A DNA stretch of 63,059 nt from Pseudomonadales bacterium (GCA_022361455.1 JAKSAW010000010.1:1-63059), one strand, 5' to 3'; counted from the stretch's first letter, positions 17,719 to 27,310 are shown. Program-made: numbers and translations. The notes: generated from the sequence alone by a model not told the origin.

Positions 17719-17979
17719 CTAATCTCCAGCCTTTTCATAGCCTTCTTTTACATCTTCAACAAACTCAGAAGCAGTTTCCGAGGCTTTATTGGCTGCCTTT
17801 TGTGCACCTTTGCCGACCGCATCGGCCTTGTCCGAGATAAAATCACCCAAATCATGGAGCCCTTCCACCACCCCATCTTTTACGTCTCTTGCAGCACCTC
17901 CGACTTTTTCACCGACGGTTTCTTCTGCAAATGAAGTGCTTGCCAAGAGACAAACAAACAAAAAAATGAGCTGTTTCAT
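17719..17979 (-). CDS. Small exported amphipathic (LEA-like) protein
   Basis: 86 residues from ATG 17979 (an in-frame GTG at 17997 would add six). A signal peptide (MKQLIFLFVCLLASTSFA) is followed by a lysine/aspartate/alanine-rich mature part of about 68 residues with an 11-residue-like amphipathic rhythm (EKVGGAARDVKDG, DKADAVGKGAQKAANKASE). Such composition resembles LEA/apolipoprotein-like repeats that shield membranes or proteins under stress. No catalytic motif is seen. It stands alone between gst and a divergent sensor kinase. Confidence 0.7.
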   Translation of the reverse strand: MKQLIFLFVCLLASTSFAEETVGEKVGGAARDVKDGVVEGLHDLGDFISDKADAVGKGAQKAANKASETASEFVEDVKEGYEKAGD

Positions 17980-18137
17980 AATTCTAACGCCTATCACTCT
18001 AGATGGAATCTTTGTCGATTTACCTGCTCAAAAAACCATATATTTCATTCACATGCAACTAGTAGGGCCCTATACGCAAGCCCATGAGAGTGATCTATAG
18101 TTAAGAGATAAGCTTAAAGTCTCCCAAGGAAATACGG

Positions 18138-21107
18138 TTGATCACCCCAAAATGCTCCCATTCAGCAAAATCGCTGCCCACTGATATGCCAAGATGGCTC
18201 TCTTTAGTGGTGCTGGTGATTATTTTTGCTGTTGCATCCCCCGCTGGAGCAGCGCCGGAACCGGTTAAACTGAGCTCAACCATAACCAGTCTGCCGGTTG
18301 GCCAGTATATGGAGTTTTGGGTAGATCCCTCTGGTGAGAAAAACCTTGGTGACGTGTTAGCACTGAATGAAGATCAGTGGATCACCAGCGATCAAGAATA
18401 TCCCTCTATGGGGTTCACAACAGATACTTATTGGTTTCGCTTCACCACTGCCAACCCCACCGAGAGCACCATTAACCTATTGTTAGAATCGAGCTATACC
18501 AGCATCGATGACATGTATTTTTTCGTCTTTCAAAATGGCTCTCTAGTGGATCAATACCACACGGGCGATGCAATACCATTCTCTCAGCGGCGAATTTATA
18601 ACCGTAATTTTATCCTTCCTGTCACTTACCAACCAAGCGAAGAGAAAACCATTTACATCAAGGTGCACACAGAAGGCGCCGTTCAATTGCCCATCGTTTA
18701 CCGCACCCAAATTGATTACAACCAACACGAGCAGATATTTCTTATTTTCCAAGGAACTTACTTCGGCATCATGCTGATCATGGTCCTATACAACTTGGTT
18801 TTATATGCGGTGATTAAAGACGTTAGTTATCTGTCTTATGTCATGTCAGTAGCTTCCTTTGCTATTTTTCAAGCTTGCCTTTACGGGTTTGCATTTCAGT
18901 TCTTATGGCCCAACGACCCAGAGATCAATAGATATGCCATTGCAATTGCCATGGCCAGCTATGGATTCTCCGGTGCTTGGTTCTCTGTTTCCTTCTTAAG
19001 ACTAAAGGAATTCTATAAGCCCTATTACTATTACGGCATGGGCTACGTTTGGGTAATGTTTGCTATTATCGTTGCCACTGCCACTGACATAATCGACTAT
19101 AACTTAGCGATCCGAAGCTCAACAGCATTAGCCTTTCTGGGCTCCACTACGGTGCTTCTGATTGGTTATCATGCGCTGATTAAAGGCCAGAAAGTCGCCA
19201 GATTCTACGTGCTGGCATACACCTTTATGTTGTTATTTATCGCCATATTGGTACTCAATAAAGGTGGTTTTATTCCGGTTAACCTATTCACAGAACATTC
19301 CGCCCAATTTGGCAGTGCCCTACAAGTATTACTCCTGTCCTATGCGCTGGCTGATCGCATTAATATGGATCGCCAAGCGCGTATGCAAGCACAAAACCTT
19401 GCCTTCGAAAATGAAAAGAAAGCTAGGGAAGAACAAGAGCGCTACCACAATTTAAAACTCAAAACCCAAGAAGAAGAAATGGTAACGCAGCAGAAAATTT
19501 TTCGCGCTGAGGCAGAAAGCAAAGCAAAAAGTGATTTTCTTGCCACCATGAGCCATGAAATCAGAACCCCCATGAATGGGGTGTTAGGTATGGCGGAGCT
19601 TCTCCAAGAGACCGATCTTAAAACCGATCAACGTCAATATTTAGATGTTATCGAAAGCTCAGGTAAAGCTTTATTAAATATCATCAATGACATTCTCGAT
19701 TACTCAAAAATTGAAGCGGGTAAAATGGAGATTGAGAATGTTGATCTAGATTTAGATAAGTTAATTCTAGATTGCGCCAGTGTTTTCTCCCTCATCGCAG
19801 AAAAGAAAAACATCGAGCTGTTATCTTCACTCGATCCAAGCACTCCAAACTTTATCAAGTCAGACCCAACACGATTACGTCAAATACTGCTCAACCTTTT
19901 AGGAAATGCATTTAAATTCACCGCTGCAGGTTCCATTAAGTTGCGCGTTCACTCCGTGGAAAGCCAAAGTAATCAGCACAAAATCATGTTCGAAGTGAGC
20001 GACACTGGCATTGGTATCAGTGAAGAACAGCAGCGAAGATTGTTCTCTGCCTTTTCTCAGGCAGACACCTCTACCACACGCCAATATGGTGGTACTGGCT
20101 TAGGTCTTAGTATTTCGAAACGCTTAACAGAATTGATGGGTGGAGATATTGGCGTTAGCAGCATAGAAGGTGAAGGCTCCACGTTCTGGTTCACGATTAG
20201 TTGTGACGATGCCGAGTCAGACTTCATCAACGAGAATTATTTTTCCGCAAAAGAATTAAAAGGCAAACGTATTCTGTTTGTTGATGATTCAGCAGACTTT
20301 ATTCAAGTGGTGAGAGAACAGGCTACAAGCTGGGGGATGGATGTAGACATAGCTTATTATGGTGAGGAAGCATTAGAAAAAATGCAGCAGGCGGCCAGCG
20401 ACAACAAGCCCTTCGACATCATTTCTCTGGATATGAATATGCCAAGTCTATCGGGACTCGAAGTGGCACAAAAAATGGAACAATCAGAAAACTTAAGCCC
20501 AGTGCCTCGATTACTACTCACGGCATTGCGCCAGGTCCCCGATAAGAAGATCCTCAACGAAGCAGGTATCTCCGTTGCAGTACAAAAGCCTGCGTCAGCT
20601 AGGGCACTACGCGACACCATACTAAAAATATTAACAGGACATACTACTGAGCAGGAACAACGTAACAAAGCCAGATCGTCGCGCTTAGTAGAGGCGCTAA
20701 AACACCACAAAGCGCTCATCGCAGAAGACAACGCCGTCAATCAAATGGTCATTAAAGGCATGCTGAAACGTTTGGGAATGTCCTATGATGTCGCCAATGA
20801 TGGTGAAGAAGCTCTCAACATGTACAAAGAGAATCATGCAGATTATTCATTGATTCTTATGGATTGCGAAATGCCTAATCTAGATGGCTATGACGCAACC
20901 AAGGCCATGCGTGATTATGAACAATCGCAAGGCATCGGCCGAATCCCCATCATTGCACTGACAGCTCATGCAGTTAAAGAGCACCAGCAAAAGGCTTTCG
21001 ATATGGGCATGGATTTTCACTTAGCCAAGCCTGTTGAAGCTGAACGCTTGAAAGATGCGCTCGCTACTTTTCTTTTAGATTCTCACTCTCAAGCACAGGG
21101 CGAATAG
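18138..21107 (+). CDS. Hybrid sensor histidine kinase with 7TM-DISM input and two receiver domains
   Basis: 989 residues. Order: signal peptide; an extracytoplasmic 7TMR-DISM (DISMED2-like, carbohydrate-binding type) domain about 40-190; seven membrane helices about 200-410; coiled coil; HisKA with H473 in MSHEIRTPMNG; HATPase with NLLGNAFKFT, DTGIGIS and GGTGLGLSIS; receiver 1 (D765 in ISLDMNMPSLSG); receiver 2 (D909 in LMDCEMPNLDGYDA). The start is unusual: TTG 18138 has a good AAGGA seven bases upstream, while ATG 18186 gives a neater signal peptide but has no ribosome site; I chose TTG. No cognate regulator is adjacent, so output must go through a separate Hpt or regulator. Ligand unknown. 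Confidence 0.92.
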   Translation: MITPKCSHSAKSLPTDMPRWLSLVVLVIIFAVASPAGAAPEPVKLSSTITSLPVGQYMEFWVDPSGEKNLGDVLALNEDQWITSDQEYPSMGFTTDTYWFRFTTANPTESTINLLLESSYTSIDDMYFFVFQNGSLVDQYHTGDAIPFSQRRIYNRNFILPVTYQPSEEKTIYIKVHTEGAVQLPIVYRTQIDYNQHEQIFLIFQGTYFGIMLIMVLYNLVLYAVIKDVSYLSYVMSVASFAIFQACLYGFAFQFLWPNDPEINRYAIAIAMASYGFSGAWFSVSFLRLKEFYKPYYYYGMGYVWVMFAIIVATATDIIDYNLAIRSSTALAFLGSTTVLLIGYHALIKGQKVARFYVLAYTFMLLFIAILVLNKGGFIPVNLFTEHSAQFGSALQVLLLSYALADRINMDRQARMQAQNLAFENEKKAREEQERYHNLKLKTQEEEMVTQQKIFRAEAESKAKSDFLATMSHEIRTPMNGVLGMAELLQETDLKTDQRQYLDVIESSGKALLNIINDILDYSKIEAGKMEIENVDLDLDKLILDCASVFSLIAEKKNIELLSSLDPSTPNFIKSDPTRLRQILLNLLGNAFKFTAAGSIKLRVHSVESQSNQHKIMFEVSDTGIGISEEQQRRLFSAFSQADTSTTRQYGGTGLGLSISKRLTELMGGDIGVSSIEGEGSTFWFTISCDDAESDFINENYFSAKELKGKRILFVDDSADFIQVVREQATSWGMDVDIAYYGEEALEKMQQAASDNKPFDIISLDMNMPSLSGLEVAQKMEQSENLSPVPRLLLTALRQVPDKKILNEAGISVAVQKPASARALRDTILKILTGHTTEQEQRNKARSSRLVEALKHHKALIAEDNAVNQMVIKGMLKRLGMSYDVANDGEEALNMYKENHADYSLILMDCEMPNLDGYDATKAMRDYEQSQGIGRIPIIALTAHAVKEHQQKAFDMGMDFHLAKPVEAERLKDALATFLLDSHSQAQGE

Positions 21108-21371
21108 TCCTGCCAACACAGCTAAACCACCATAGCGTTATGCCAATCCTTAGTATCCACTCACGTATCCAGACGCTTTATGCGTTGTGACTCCCCGCTT
21201 AATGCTCAGATCATTTCTAAGAACATTTAGATATATACCTAGCATCGAGCCATAAGATGTTCGACAAACTTCAGACATAGTTAGACAGCGAAAAAGCCAT
21301 ACCGCACAATAATTGAACAAACCGACAGAAAAGCTTGTCTTTGTCCTAGAAAACACGAGAGGTAAAAAGAA

Positions 21372-21689
21372 ATGAAATGGTTTAATCACAACTCTTACTT
21401 TGTCGTAGTCGTAGAAAAAGGTGACTTATATGGTGCTGAGAGCACCTACCTACATTCAAATGAAGAACCCGTGATCAGAATCTTCGACAAGATCAGCCTT
21501 TCGGACAACAGTCACAGCTACCCATTAATGTCGCACTTGTCCCTAAGAGACTACAGAATCGCCGCTCAAAAAAGTTCTCCCATCTCACTCACAGACGGTG
21601 GCCAAATATCAGGTCACGAAGTAAAAGATATTTATGACTTTATCTCGAGCCTATTAGTCAATGCGGATAAGGGAAAAGTGGCCGCATAG
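21372..21689 (+). CDS. Hypothetical protein, 105 residues
   Basis: I do not recognise this protein. It starts MKWFNHNSYFVVVVEKGD, has no signal peptide or membrane segment, and is predicted to be a mix of strand and helix (strand-rich first half, helix in KDIYDFISSLL). A GAGAGG ribosome-like site lies about 10 bases before the ATG, and the coding strand shows normal codon use for the region, which favours a real gene. It sits alone between the hybrid kinase and the convergent smrA gene. Confidence 0.55.
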   Translation: MKWFNHNSYFVVVVEKGDLYGAESTYLHSNEEPVIRIFDKISLSDNSHSYPLMSHLSLRDYRIAAQKSSPISLTDGGQISGHEVKDIYDFISSLLVNADKGKVAA

Positions 21690-21784
21690 AAGTGCTTGAA
21701 CTGGCAAACATTGGGAACTGAAAAGCTAATCAAGATCCATGACAGGAGCATCTTCACCAGTTAGCGACATGGTTTACACAGCTA

Positions 21785-22366
21785 TCATACTCGACCTTTA
21801 GCATGCTTTATGCGGTTTTGAGTCTTCTCATAGTCGCTCTTGCGCAACAGAACATAGACAGCGCCAGTGCCACCATGGCGCTTCTGGGCTGAATGAAAAG
21901 CCATTACAGAAGATAACTCTGGCAACCACTTATTAACGCAGCTTTTTAATAGCGCAGGCGGGTTACTGCGCTCGCCCTTGCCATGCAATATCATCACCGT
22001 ACGCAAATGGTGCGCCATACAGGTGTTAATGAAATCAAAAACTTCTTCCCGCGCCTCCTTCATGGACTTACGATGCAGATCCAATACCGCTTCAGTGTCG
22101 TATTTACCCAACCTCAGTTTACGGTAAACACCATCTTGTACACCGGGGCGCTTGAACTCTAACAGATCATGAGGCCCTATCATCTCTACGTATTCTGTAG
22201 ACAAGCGATTGTTATCGACTTCTTCTTCACGCACAGCGGCTTCACGTCTAGCCAATTGAGCTTCGCTAGGCGGTTGTTGATTCGGGGGAGCTGCCACTTT
22301 CTTTTGCTTAATGGGCTTTACACCCCCCATTTCCTGCTTGAACAGGTCGAAATCATCTTCAGACAT
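21785..22366 (-). CDS. smrA: Smr-domain protein (SmrA-like DNA/RNA nuclease)
   Basis: 193 residues. The C-terminal Smr domain is clear: LDLHRKSMKEAREEVFDFI, then VMILHGKGERS and GGTGAVYVLLRK. LDLHR and HGKG are the hallmark motifs of stand-alone Smr proteins, which have nicking-endonuclease or RNase activity. The N-terminal 90 residues are charged and variable, with the DUF-like block YVEMIGPHDLLEFKRPGVQDG usual in this subfamily. The role in the cell is not settled; repair of DNA or ribosome rescue are proposed for relatives. Confidence 0.88.
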   Translation of the reverse strand: MSEDDFDLFKQEMGGVKPIKQKKVAAPPNQQPPSEAQLARREAAVREEEVDNNRLSTEYVEMIGPHDLLEFKRPGVQDGVYRKLRLGKYDTEAVLDLHRKSMKEAREEVFDFINTCMAHHLRTVMILHGKGERSNPPALLKSCVNKWLPELSSVMAFHSAQKRHGGTGAVYVLLRKSDYEKTQNRIKHAKGRV

Positions 22367-22419
22367 TAGAACTACTGGGGCTGCTTAACTGCGCTTAACT
22401 ACGATGTTTACGTATTAGA

Positions 22420-22686
22420 TTACTCTAAACCTTTATGGGAGAAAAATACGGCTTTACCGGCCACTAATTTCACCTGAATATTTTTGCTGTCATCACCCCA
22501 TGTGCAACTTTGAGCACCCATGGTTTCGTTACATTTGTCAGCTGAACCTATGACGTCTTCCAGCTCTGTCAGTTCCATACCTATTTTCAACTGATCGTAA
22601 TTTTCTTTGGTTAATTTACTACAACCAGCTAAGGTTAAGATGCCTAACGAAAGTGCGGCTAGCCCCATGATTTTATTGAACTTCAT
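22420..22686 (-). CDS. Small SmpA/OmlA-like lipoprotein (DUF3862 type)
   Basis: 88 residues. A lipoprotein signal peptide ends in the lipobox LAGC (C22), followed by SKLTKENYDQLKIGMELTELEDVIG, which is the helix-turn of SmpA/OmlA-like (BamE fold) proteins, and a conserved Cys pair (CNETMGAQSC) with a Trp after it. Probably anchored in the outer or inner membrane facing the periplasm. Family function is unknown. Separate from smrA by about 50 bases on the same strand, and divergent from the glycosyltransferase-like gene. Confidence 0.75.
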   Translation of the reverse strand: MKFNKIMGLAALSLGILTLAGCSKLTKENYDQLKIGMELTELEDVIGSADKCNETMGAQSCTWGDDSKNIQVKLVAGKAVFFSHKGLE

Positions 22687-22797
22687 AAAAACAACCTATT
22701 GATAAACTATTAAGTTAAACTAATTTTGGTTCGACCATTTTAACCAAGTTCGCATGTTCTGGCATGTAAAATACTAGCAAATCCAAGGAAGCACAGT

Positions 22798-23898
22798 TTG
22801 TCGGCAGTCCAACCGAAAAAGAAAAGTCTTTACGTATCTATTAGCGCCCATGGTTATGGGCACTTCGGTCAAATGGCGCCCATTCTTAACAAACTCGCCA
22901 TGGAGCATGGCAACCGTATTCGTTTTACTATTCAAACAGGCATCAATGAAGACTTCCTGCAGCGACACCTCCATTTTGAGTTCAAGCATATCGCCAAATC
23001 TGATGATATTGGCATGCTCATGGTGGACTCTATGGAAGTTAAGCCGCAAAAGTCCCACCGCGCTTATCGAGACTATCATCAAACATGGCCGAAAGAAGCA
23101 ATGCTAAAGGTGCGCGAAATTGATCGTCAGCGGGCTGATGCCGTGGTGAGCAACGTTTCCTATCTAACTCTAGCTGCCGCTAAACAACTCAATACTCCTT
23201 CCATTGGCATCTGTTCACTTAACTGGGCTTACATCTATTTAGCTTACTGCGGCAAACTCCCAGGTAGCGAGGAAATCTATAGCAAAGCCCTATCGCACTA
23301 CCGCGAAGCAGATCGTTTTTTAATTCCGACACCGGGGATGCCAATGTCTACCCTGGGAAACCAACGAACTATTGGGCCATTGGCCAGGCTCGGGAACCAC
23401 TACCCTAATTTCCGCGAGCGCTTGAATCTGCCTCAAGATCACAAAATTATTCTGGTTTCTATGGGAGGCATCCCCCATCAAACCCATCGTGAAAAGTGGC
23501 CTGTTTTAGACAATGTTACTTGGATAGATGCAGGACCAGGCCAGCCCGGAAGAGCTGATATTATCCCCATTAAAAATGTGCCCTATTCGTTCATTGATAT
23601 TCTTAGCCAGGCAGATTTAGTCGTCTGTAAACCTGGTTATGGCATGTTCACAGAAGCGACCTGCAACGGTGTGCCTGTGCTCTATGTAAAAAGAGATCAA
23701 TGGCCTGAGGGGCCGCATCTAGTGAGATGGCTGGAAGAAAACAACCATTGCTTGGAAGTGGAACGGGAAGCCTTTGACGAAGGTAATTTTGCAGAGCAGG
23801 CAGCTCAACTTTTGAACCGCGGTAAAGCAAGTCGATCGATTGCACCGACTGGAGTCGGTGAAGCCTGCGGTTATATTTTGGAAGCGTTAGGCCTGTAA
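22798..23898 (+). CDS. MurG-like (GT-B) glycosyltransferase family protein
   Basis: 366 residues from a TTG start with AAGGA eight bases upstream (22785-22789). The N-terminus YVSISAHGYGHFGQMAPIL is the glycine/histidine-rich loop of GT28/MurG-like enzymes; the C-terminal nucleotide-sugar half has KIILVSMGGIP, ADLVVCKPGYGMFTEATCNG and PVLYVKRDQWPEGPHL. No signal peptide or membrane segment. The donor and acceptor cannot be inferred. Its end overlaps the end of mpl by 12 bases on the other strand, so the two are convergent and not an operon. Confidence 0.75.
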   Translation: MSAVQPKKKSLYVSISAHGYGHFGQMAPILNKLAMEHGNRIRFTIQTGINEDFLQRHLHFEFKHIAKSDDIGMLMVDSMEVKPQKSHRAYRDYHQTWPKEAMLKVREIDRQRADAVVSNVSYLTLAAAKQLNTPSIGICSLNWAYIYLAYCGKLPGSEEIYSKALSHYREADRFLIPTPGMPMSTLGNQRTIGPLARLGNHYPNFRERLNLPQDHKIILVSMGGIPHQTHREKWPVLDNVTWIDAGPGQPGRADIIPIKNVPYSFIDILSQADLVVCKPGYGMFTEATCNGVPVLYVKRDQWPEGPHLVRWLEENNHCLEVEREAFDEGNFAEQAAQLLNRGKASRSIAPTGVGEACGYILEALGL

Positions 23899-25245
23899 CG
23901 CGGACACTAACTTGCCGTGAATTCCTGCGAAGCCACCATTACTCATCACCACCACATGATCACCCGGTTGCGCTAGTAATTTAACCCCGTTGATAATGGC
24001 TTGAATATCATCAAAACATTGCGCCTTTGAACCACTGGCATTAGCCACTGCTTCCATACCCCAATCCATATTCGCCGGCTGGTACCAAATCACATGATCT
24101 GCCAATACTACAGAAGGCGCCAAGCGATCTTTATGCACACCCATGCGCATGGTGTTAGATCGAGGCTCAATCACCGCAATAATTTTGCTATCACCCACCT
24201 GCTTTCGCAATCCGGATAGAGTGGTTTCAATGGCTGTGGGATGATGAGCGAAGTCATCATAAACCGTGATGCCATTGGGTTCACCGACAATTTCCATACG
24301 GCGTTTAACCCCACCAAAAGCCGACAAAGCCTCGGCACCATCTTGCGCTCTAACACCACAATGACGTGCAGCTGCAATAGCGACTAAGCCATTAGTCACG
24401 CTATGGTTGCCAGTCATGTTCCAGTCCACTTCACCAACTTTTTTACCATCAAGCATGACGTCGAAGGCACTTCCATCATCCTTACGGAGCGATGCGCTCC
24501 AACCACCTGGCCCAGCTACAGAAAAGTTTTCAACAGGTGTCCAACAGCCCATTTCAAAAACCGTTTGCATGGCAGGATCATGCTGAGGCGCTATCACCAA
24601 ACCGTTCTCTGGAATGGTTCTTACCAAATGATGAAATTGCTTTTGAATAGCAGCTAGGTCATCAAAAATATCAGCATGATCAAACTCTAAATTATTCAAA
24701 ATCGCGGTACGCGGCATGTAATGAACAAACTTAGAACGCTTATCAAAAAATGCCGAGTCGTATTCATCCGCCTCAACCACAAAGAAAGGCGCATCACCTA
24801 AACGGGCAGACACCGAAAAATTCTTGGGCACACCTCCGATTAAATAACCTGGTTTTAATCCCACTGCTTCCAAAATCCACGCCACCATGGAACTCGTTGT
24901 AGTTTTGCCATGGGTACCTGCTGCAGCAACAACCCAACGCCCGTGAAGCACATGATCACGCAACCATTGGGGTCCAGACGTATAACGAAGCCCTCTGGAC
25001 AATACAGTTTCGACACAGGGATTACCGCGAGTCATGGCGTTACCCACCACCACCAGATCCGGCTCAGGATCTAGCTGCTTTGGATCAAATCCTTCGATAA
25101 GCTCAATACCTTGAGATTCCAGTTGCGTACTCATGGGCGGATAGACGTTCGCATCGCAACCACTCACCCGGTACCCCAACTCCTTCGCAAGAATCGCAAG
25201 GCTACCCATAAAGGTGCCACAAATACCCAAAATATGAATATGCAT
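23887..25245 (-). CDS. mpl: UDP-N-acetylmuramate:L-Ala-gamma-D-Glu-meso-DAP ligase
   Basis: 452-residue Mur-ligase family enzyme that recycles murein tripeptide by joining it to UDP-MurNAc with ATP. It starts with the Rossmann-like IHILGICGTFMGSLA; the Mur P-loop is AAGTHGKTTTSSM; the metal-binding NNLEFDHADIF and the domain-3 stretch VYDDFAHHPTAIE, close to the murein-specific Mpl form, are present. Length and motif wording match Mpl and not MurC (MurC has no such short N-terminus). The membrane-protein gene upstream ends 12 bases before, so both are cotranscribed. Confidence 0.95.
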   Translation of the reverse strand: MHIHILGICGTFMGSLAILAKELGYRVSGCDANVYPPMSTQLESQGIELIEGFDPKQLDPEPDLVVVGNAMTRGNPCVETVLSRGLRYTSGPQWLRDHVLHGRWVVAAAGTHGKTTTSSMVAWILEAVGLKPGYLIGGVPKNFSVSARLGDAPFFVVEADEYDSAFFDKRSKFVHYMPRTAILNNLEFDHADIFDDLAAIQKQFHHLVRTIPENGLVIAPQHDPAMQTVFEMGCWTPVENFSVAGPGGWSASLRKDDGSAFDVMLDGKKVGEVDWNMTGNHSVTNGLVAIAAARHCGVRAQDGAEALSAFGGVKRRMEIVGEPNGITVYDDFAHHPTAIETTLSGLRKQVGDSKIIAVIEPRSNTMRMGVHKDRLAPSVVLADHVIWYQPANMDWGMEAVANASGSKAQCFDDIQAIINGVKLLAQPGDHVVVMSNGGFAGIHGKLVSALQA

Positions 25246-25257
25246 AAATCGATAGCC

Positions 25258-25800
25258 TTATACTTTTTCTAATGCTTCGGGGACGAAGTGCAGCAACAAC
25301 GCTTGATCCATTCGCAGAATTAAAAAATTCAACATGAAAGAAAACAAGTTGCCTTGCAGTGGGCTCACATTGAAAGCGTGGTGAAAAATAAACCCTTTAA
25401 TTAGCACGTCCCAAATAAAAATCACCAGCATTAGAATAGCCCCTAGGCTTGCTATTGGGGAATTTTCAGGCACGTTGCCCACCAATATCACCAAGGGCAG
25501 GCTAAAGCAGGTCAAAATAACATCGGTACCAATAGCTGCCGTAAAGGTTTGCTGAAAGCGGCTAGCTACTCCCTTAAATGCCAAAACCCCGTAAACCAGA
25601 ATTACCCATAACCCAACGATAGCTGCGATGCTCACCGCGGTGTAGTCCAACGGCATTTCTGCAATCAAAAGTCGCGCGCCAACGCTCAATGCCAAATAGG
25701 TCAAAAAGGTGAACATAGTTAGGGTTATGGCAGTTGGGACTTGATCTGGCCCAACACGCATGCGGCAGATCTGCCAGTAGAGCTGAATAATGGCGTTCAT
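25258..25800 (-). CDS. Membrane protein of unknown function (five predicted helices)
   Basis: 180 residues with about five hydrophobic segments: TAITLTMFTFLTYLALSVGA, AVSIAAIVGLWVILVYGVL, AAIGTDVILTCFSLPLVILV, LGAILMLVIFIWDVLIKGFI and a final one. Weakly reminiscent of the YIP1-like small membrane proteins found before mpl in related bacteria; I do not assign a function. Coupled to mpl by a 12-base gap. Confidence 0.65.
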   Translation of the reverse strand: MNAIIQLYWQICRMRVGPDQVPTAITLTMFTFLTYLALSVGARLLIAEMPLDYTAVSIAAIVGLWVILVYGVLAFKGVASRFQQTFTAAIGTDVILTCFSLPLVILVGNVPENSPIASLGAILMLVIFIWDVLIKGFIFHHAFNVSPLQGNLFSFMLNFLILRMDQALLLHFVPEALEKV

Positions 25801-26019
25801 TAATTCTCGGCTATTGTAAGATTTGAAATCTGTCTTGGAATACTAAAGTCATTGTATTCAAAGCTATTTTAGTGTCGGATTCTCGCAAAGCTGTGGTCTA
25901 AGTGCTAGTGGTAAATCAGGGTTTGAGGAATCCGCATGAAAAACCAGAACGATTTCGCTATTATTTGCGCACTCGCCCTAGTGCACACTAATTAATTTAG
26001 GTTTGGAGCCACTGACCCA

Positions 26020-27285
26020 ATGTCGAAGAAAAATGCCTTTTATGCCCAATCTGGTGGAGTTACCGCCGTTATTAATGCAACGGCTTGCGGTGTTATCGAA
26101 ACTGCGCGTCAACATGGGGATAAAATGGGCACCATCTTTGCTGGTCGCAACGGTATTATTGGGGCGCTATCTGAAGAGCTTATCGATACCAGCAAAGAAT
26201 CGGATGAAACCATTGCTGCATTAAAACACACACCGGGCGGAGCGTTTGGATCTTGTCGTTACAAGCTGCGTAGCCTGGAAGAAAATCGCGCGGAGTACGA
26301 GCGCTTAATCGAAGTCTTCGATGCCCATGATATCGGCTACTTCTTTTACAACGGCGGCAATGATTCACAAGACACTGCACACAAAGTATCTCAACTCAGC
26401 GAAAAACTAGGTTACGATCTTAAATGTATTGGCATTCCCAAAACCGTTGACAACGACTTACCGATCACCGACAACTGCCCAGGTTTTGGCTCTGTTGCTA
26501 AATATGTTGCCGTATCCATTCGCGAAGGTGCACTTGATGTTAAATCCATGTGCGAAACATCCACCAAAATATTTATCTTGGAAGTAATGGGTCGTCATGC
26601 AGGCTGGATTGCCGCAGCAGGTGGGCTCGCCAATGAACAAGACGGCGATGCGCCCCATTTGATTATTTTTCCCGAAGTCCCCTTCGACAAAGAAAAAGCA
26701 CTTCGCAAAATAAAACAAAGCGTAAAACAATTTGGCCATTGCGCGATTGTTGTTTCCGAAGGAGCTCAGTATGAAGATGGCAAGTTCCTTGCAGATTCAG
26801 GTGGTAAAGATGCCTTTGGCCATACGCAGTTGGGTGGAGTGGCTCCCTTTTTAGCAGAAATGATAAAGAAGGAATTAGGCTACAAATATCATTGGGCTGT
26901 CGCGGATTATTTACAGCGTTCAGCAAGACACATCGCATCGGCTACTGATTTAGAACACGCCTATGCGGTTGGTGCAAAAGCTGTTGAATACGCCATTGAA
27001 GGTAAGAATGCTGTCATGCCAGCCATTTTACGGGGCGATGGCCCAGAATATAGTTGGACTATTGGCGAAGCGCCGTTAGCTGAAGTGGCCAACGTAGAGA
27101 GAAAAATGCCTAAGGAATTTATCTCGGCCGACGGCTTTGGGATTACCGAAGCTTGCCGCGAATATTTACAACCTTTAATTCAAGGGGAGGCGTATCCTCC
27201 TTATGAAAACGGCATTCCCAAAATCGCACGCCTTAAATTAGAAATGGCACCTAAGAAGCTTAACAAGCCTTTTACCATAAAGTAG
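26020..27285 (+). CDS. Phosphofructokinase, PPi-dependent type
   Basis: 421 residues of the phosphofructokinase family, catalysing fructose 6-phosphate to fructose 1,6-bisphosphate. The N-terminus AQSGGVTAVINA is the usual phosphate loop. Two positions point to pyrophosphate, not ATP, as phosphoryl donor: GGNDS (112-116), where the residue equivalent to the ATP-enzyme Gly104 is Asp115, and PKTVDND (140-146), with Lys141 in place of the Gly of ATP enzymes; D144 is the catalytic base. Note Asn114 where most enzymes have Asp in GGD. PPi-PFK is reversible and saves ATP. It lies 21 and 15 kb from a soluble and a membrane pyrophosphatase. There is no terminator between it and the convergent kinase gene. 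Confidence 0.88.
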   Translation: MSKKNAFYAQSGGVTAVINATACGVIETARQHGDKMGTIFAGRNGIIGALSEELIDTSKESDETIAALKHTPGGAFGSCRYKLRSLEENRAEYERLIEVFDAHDIGYFFYNGGNDSQDTAHKVSQLSEKLGYDLKCIGIPKTVDNDLPITDNCPGFGSVAKYVAVSIREGALDVKSMCETSTKIFILEVMGRHAGWIAAAGGLANEQDGDAPHLIIFPEVPFDKEKALRKIKQSVKQFGHCAIVVSEGAQYEDGKFLADSGGKDAFGHTQLGGVAPFLAEMIKKELGYKYHWAVADYLQRSARHIASATDLEHAYAVGAKAVEYAIEGKNAVMPAILRGDGPEYSWTIGEAPLAEVANVERKMPKEFISADGFGITEACREYLQPLIQGEAYPPYENGIPKIARLKLEMAPKKLNKPFTIK

Positions 27286-27310
27286 CTAGGCATCTTTAAA
27301 AGTCTGATCA

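Noticed and set aside
26020..27285. An ATP-dependent phosphofructokinase
   Set aside because: Asp115 and Lys141 are the PPi-type residues at the two diagnostic positions.
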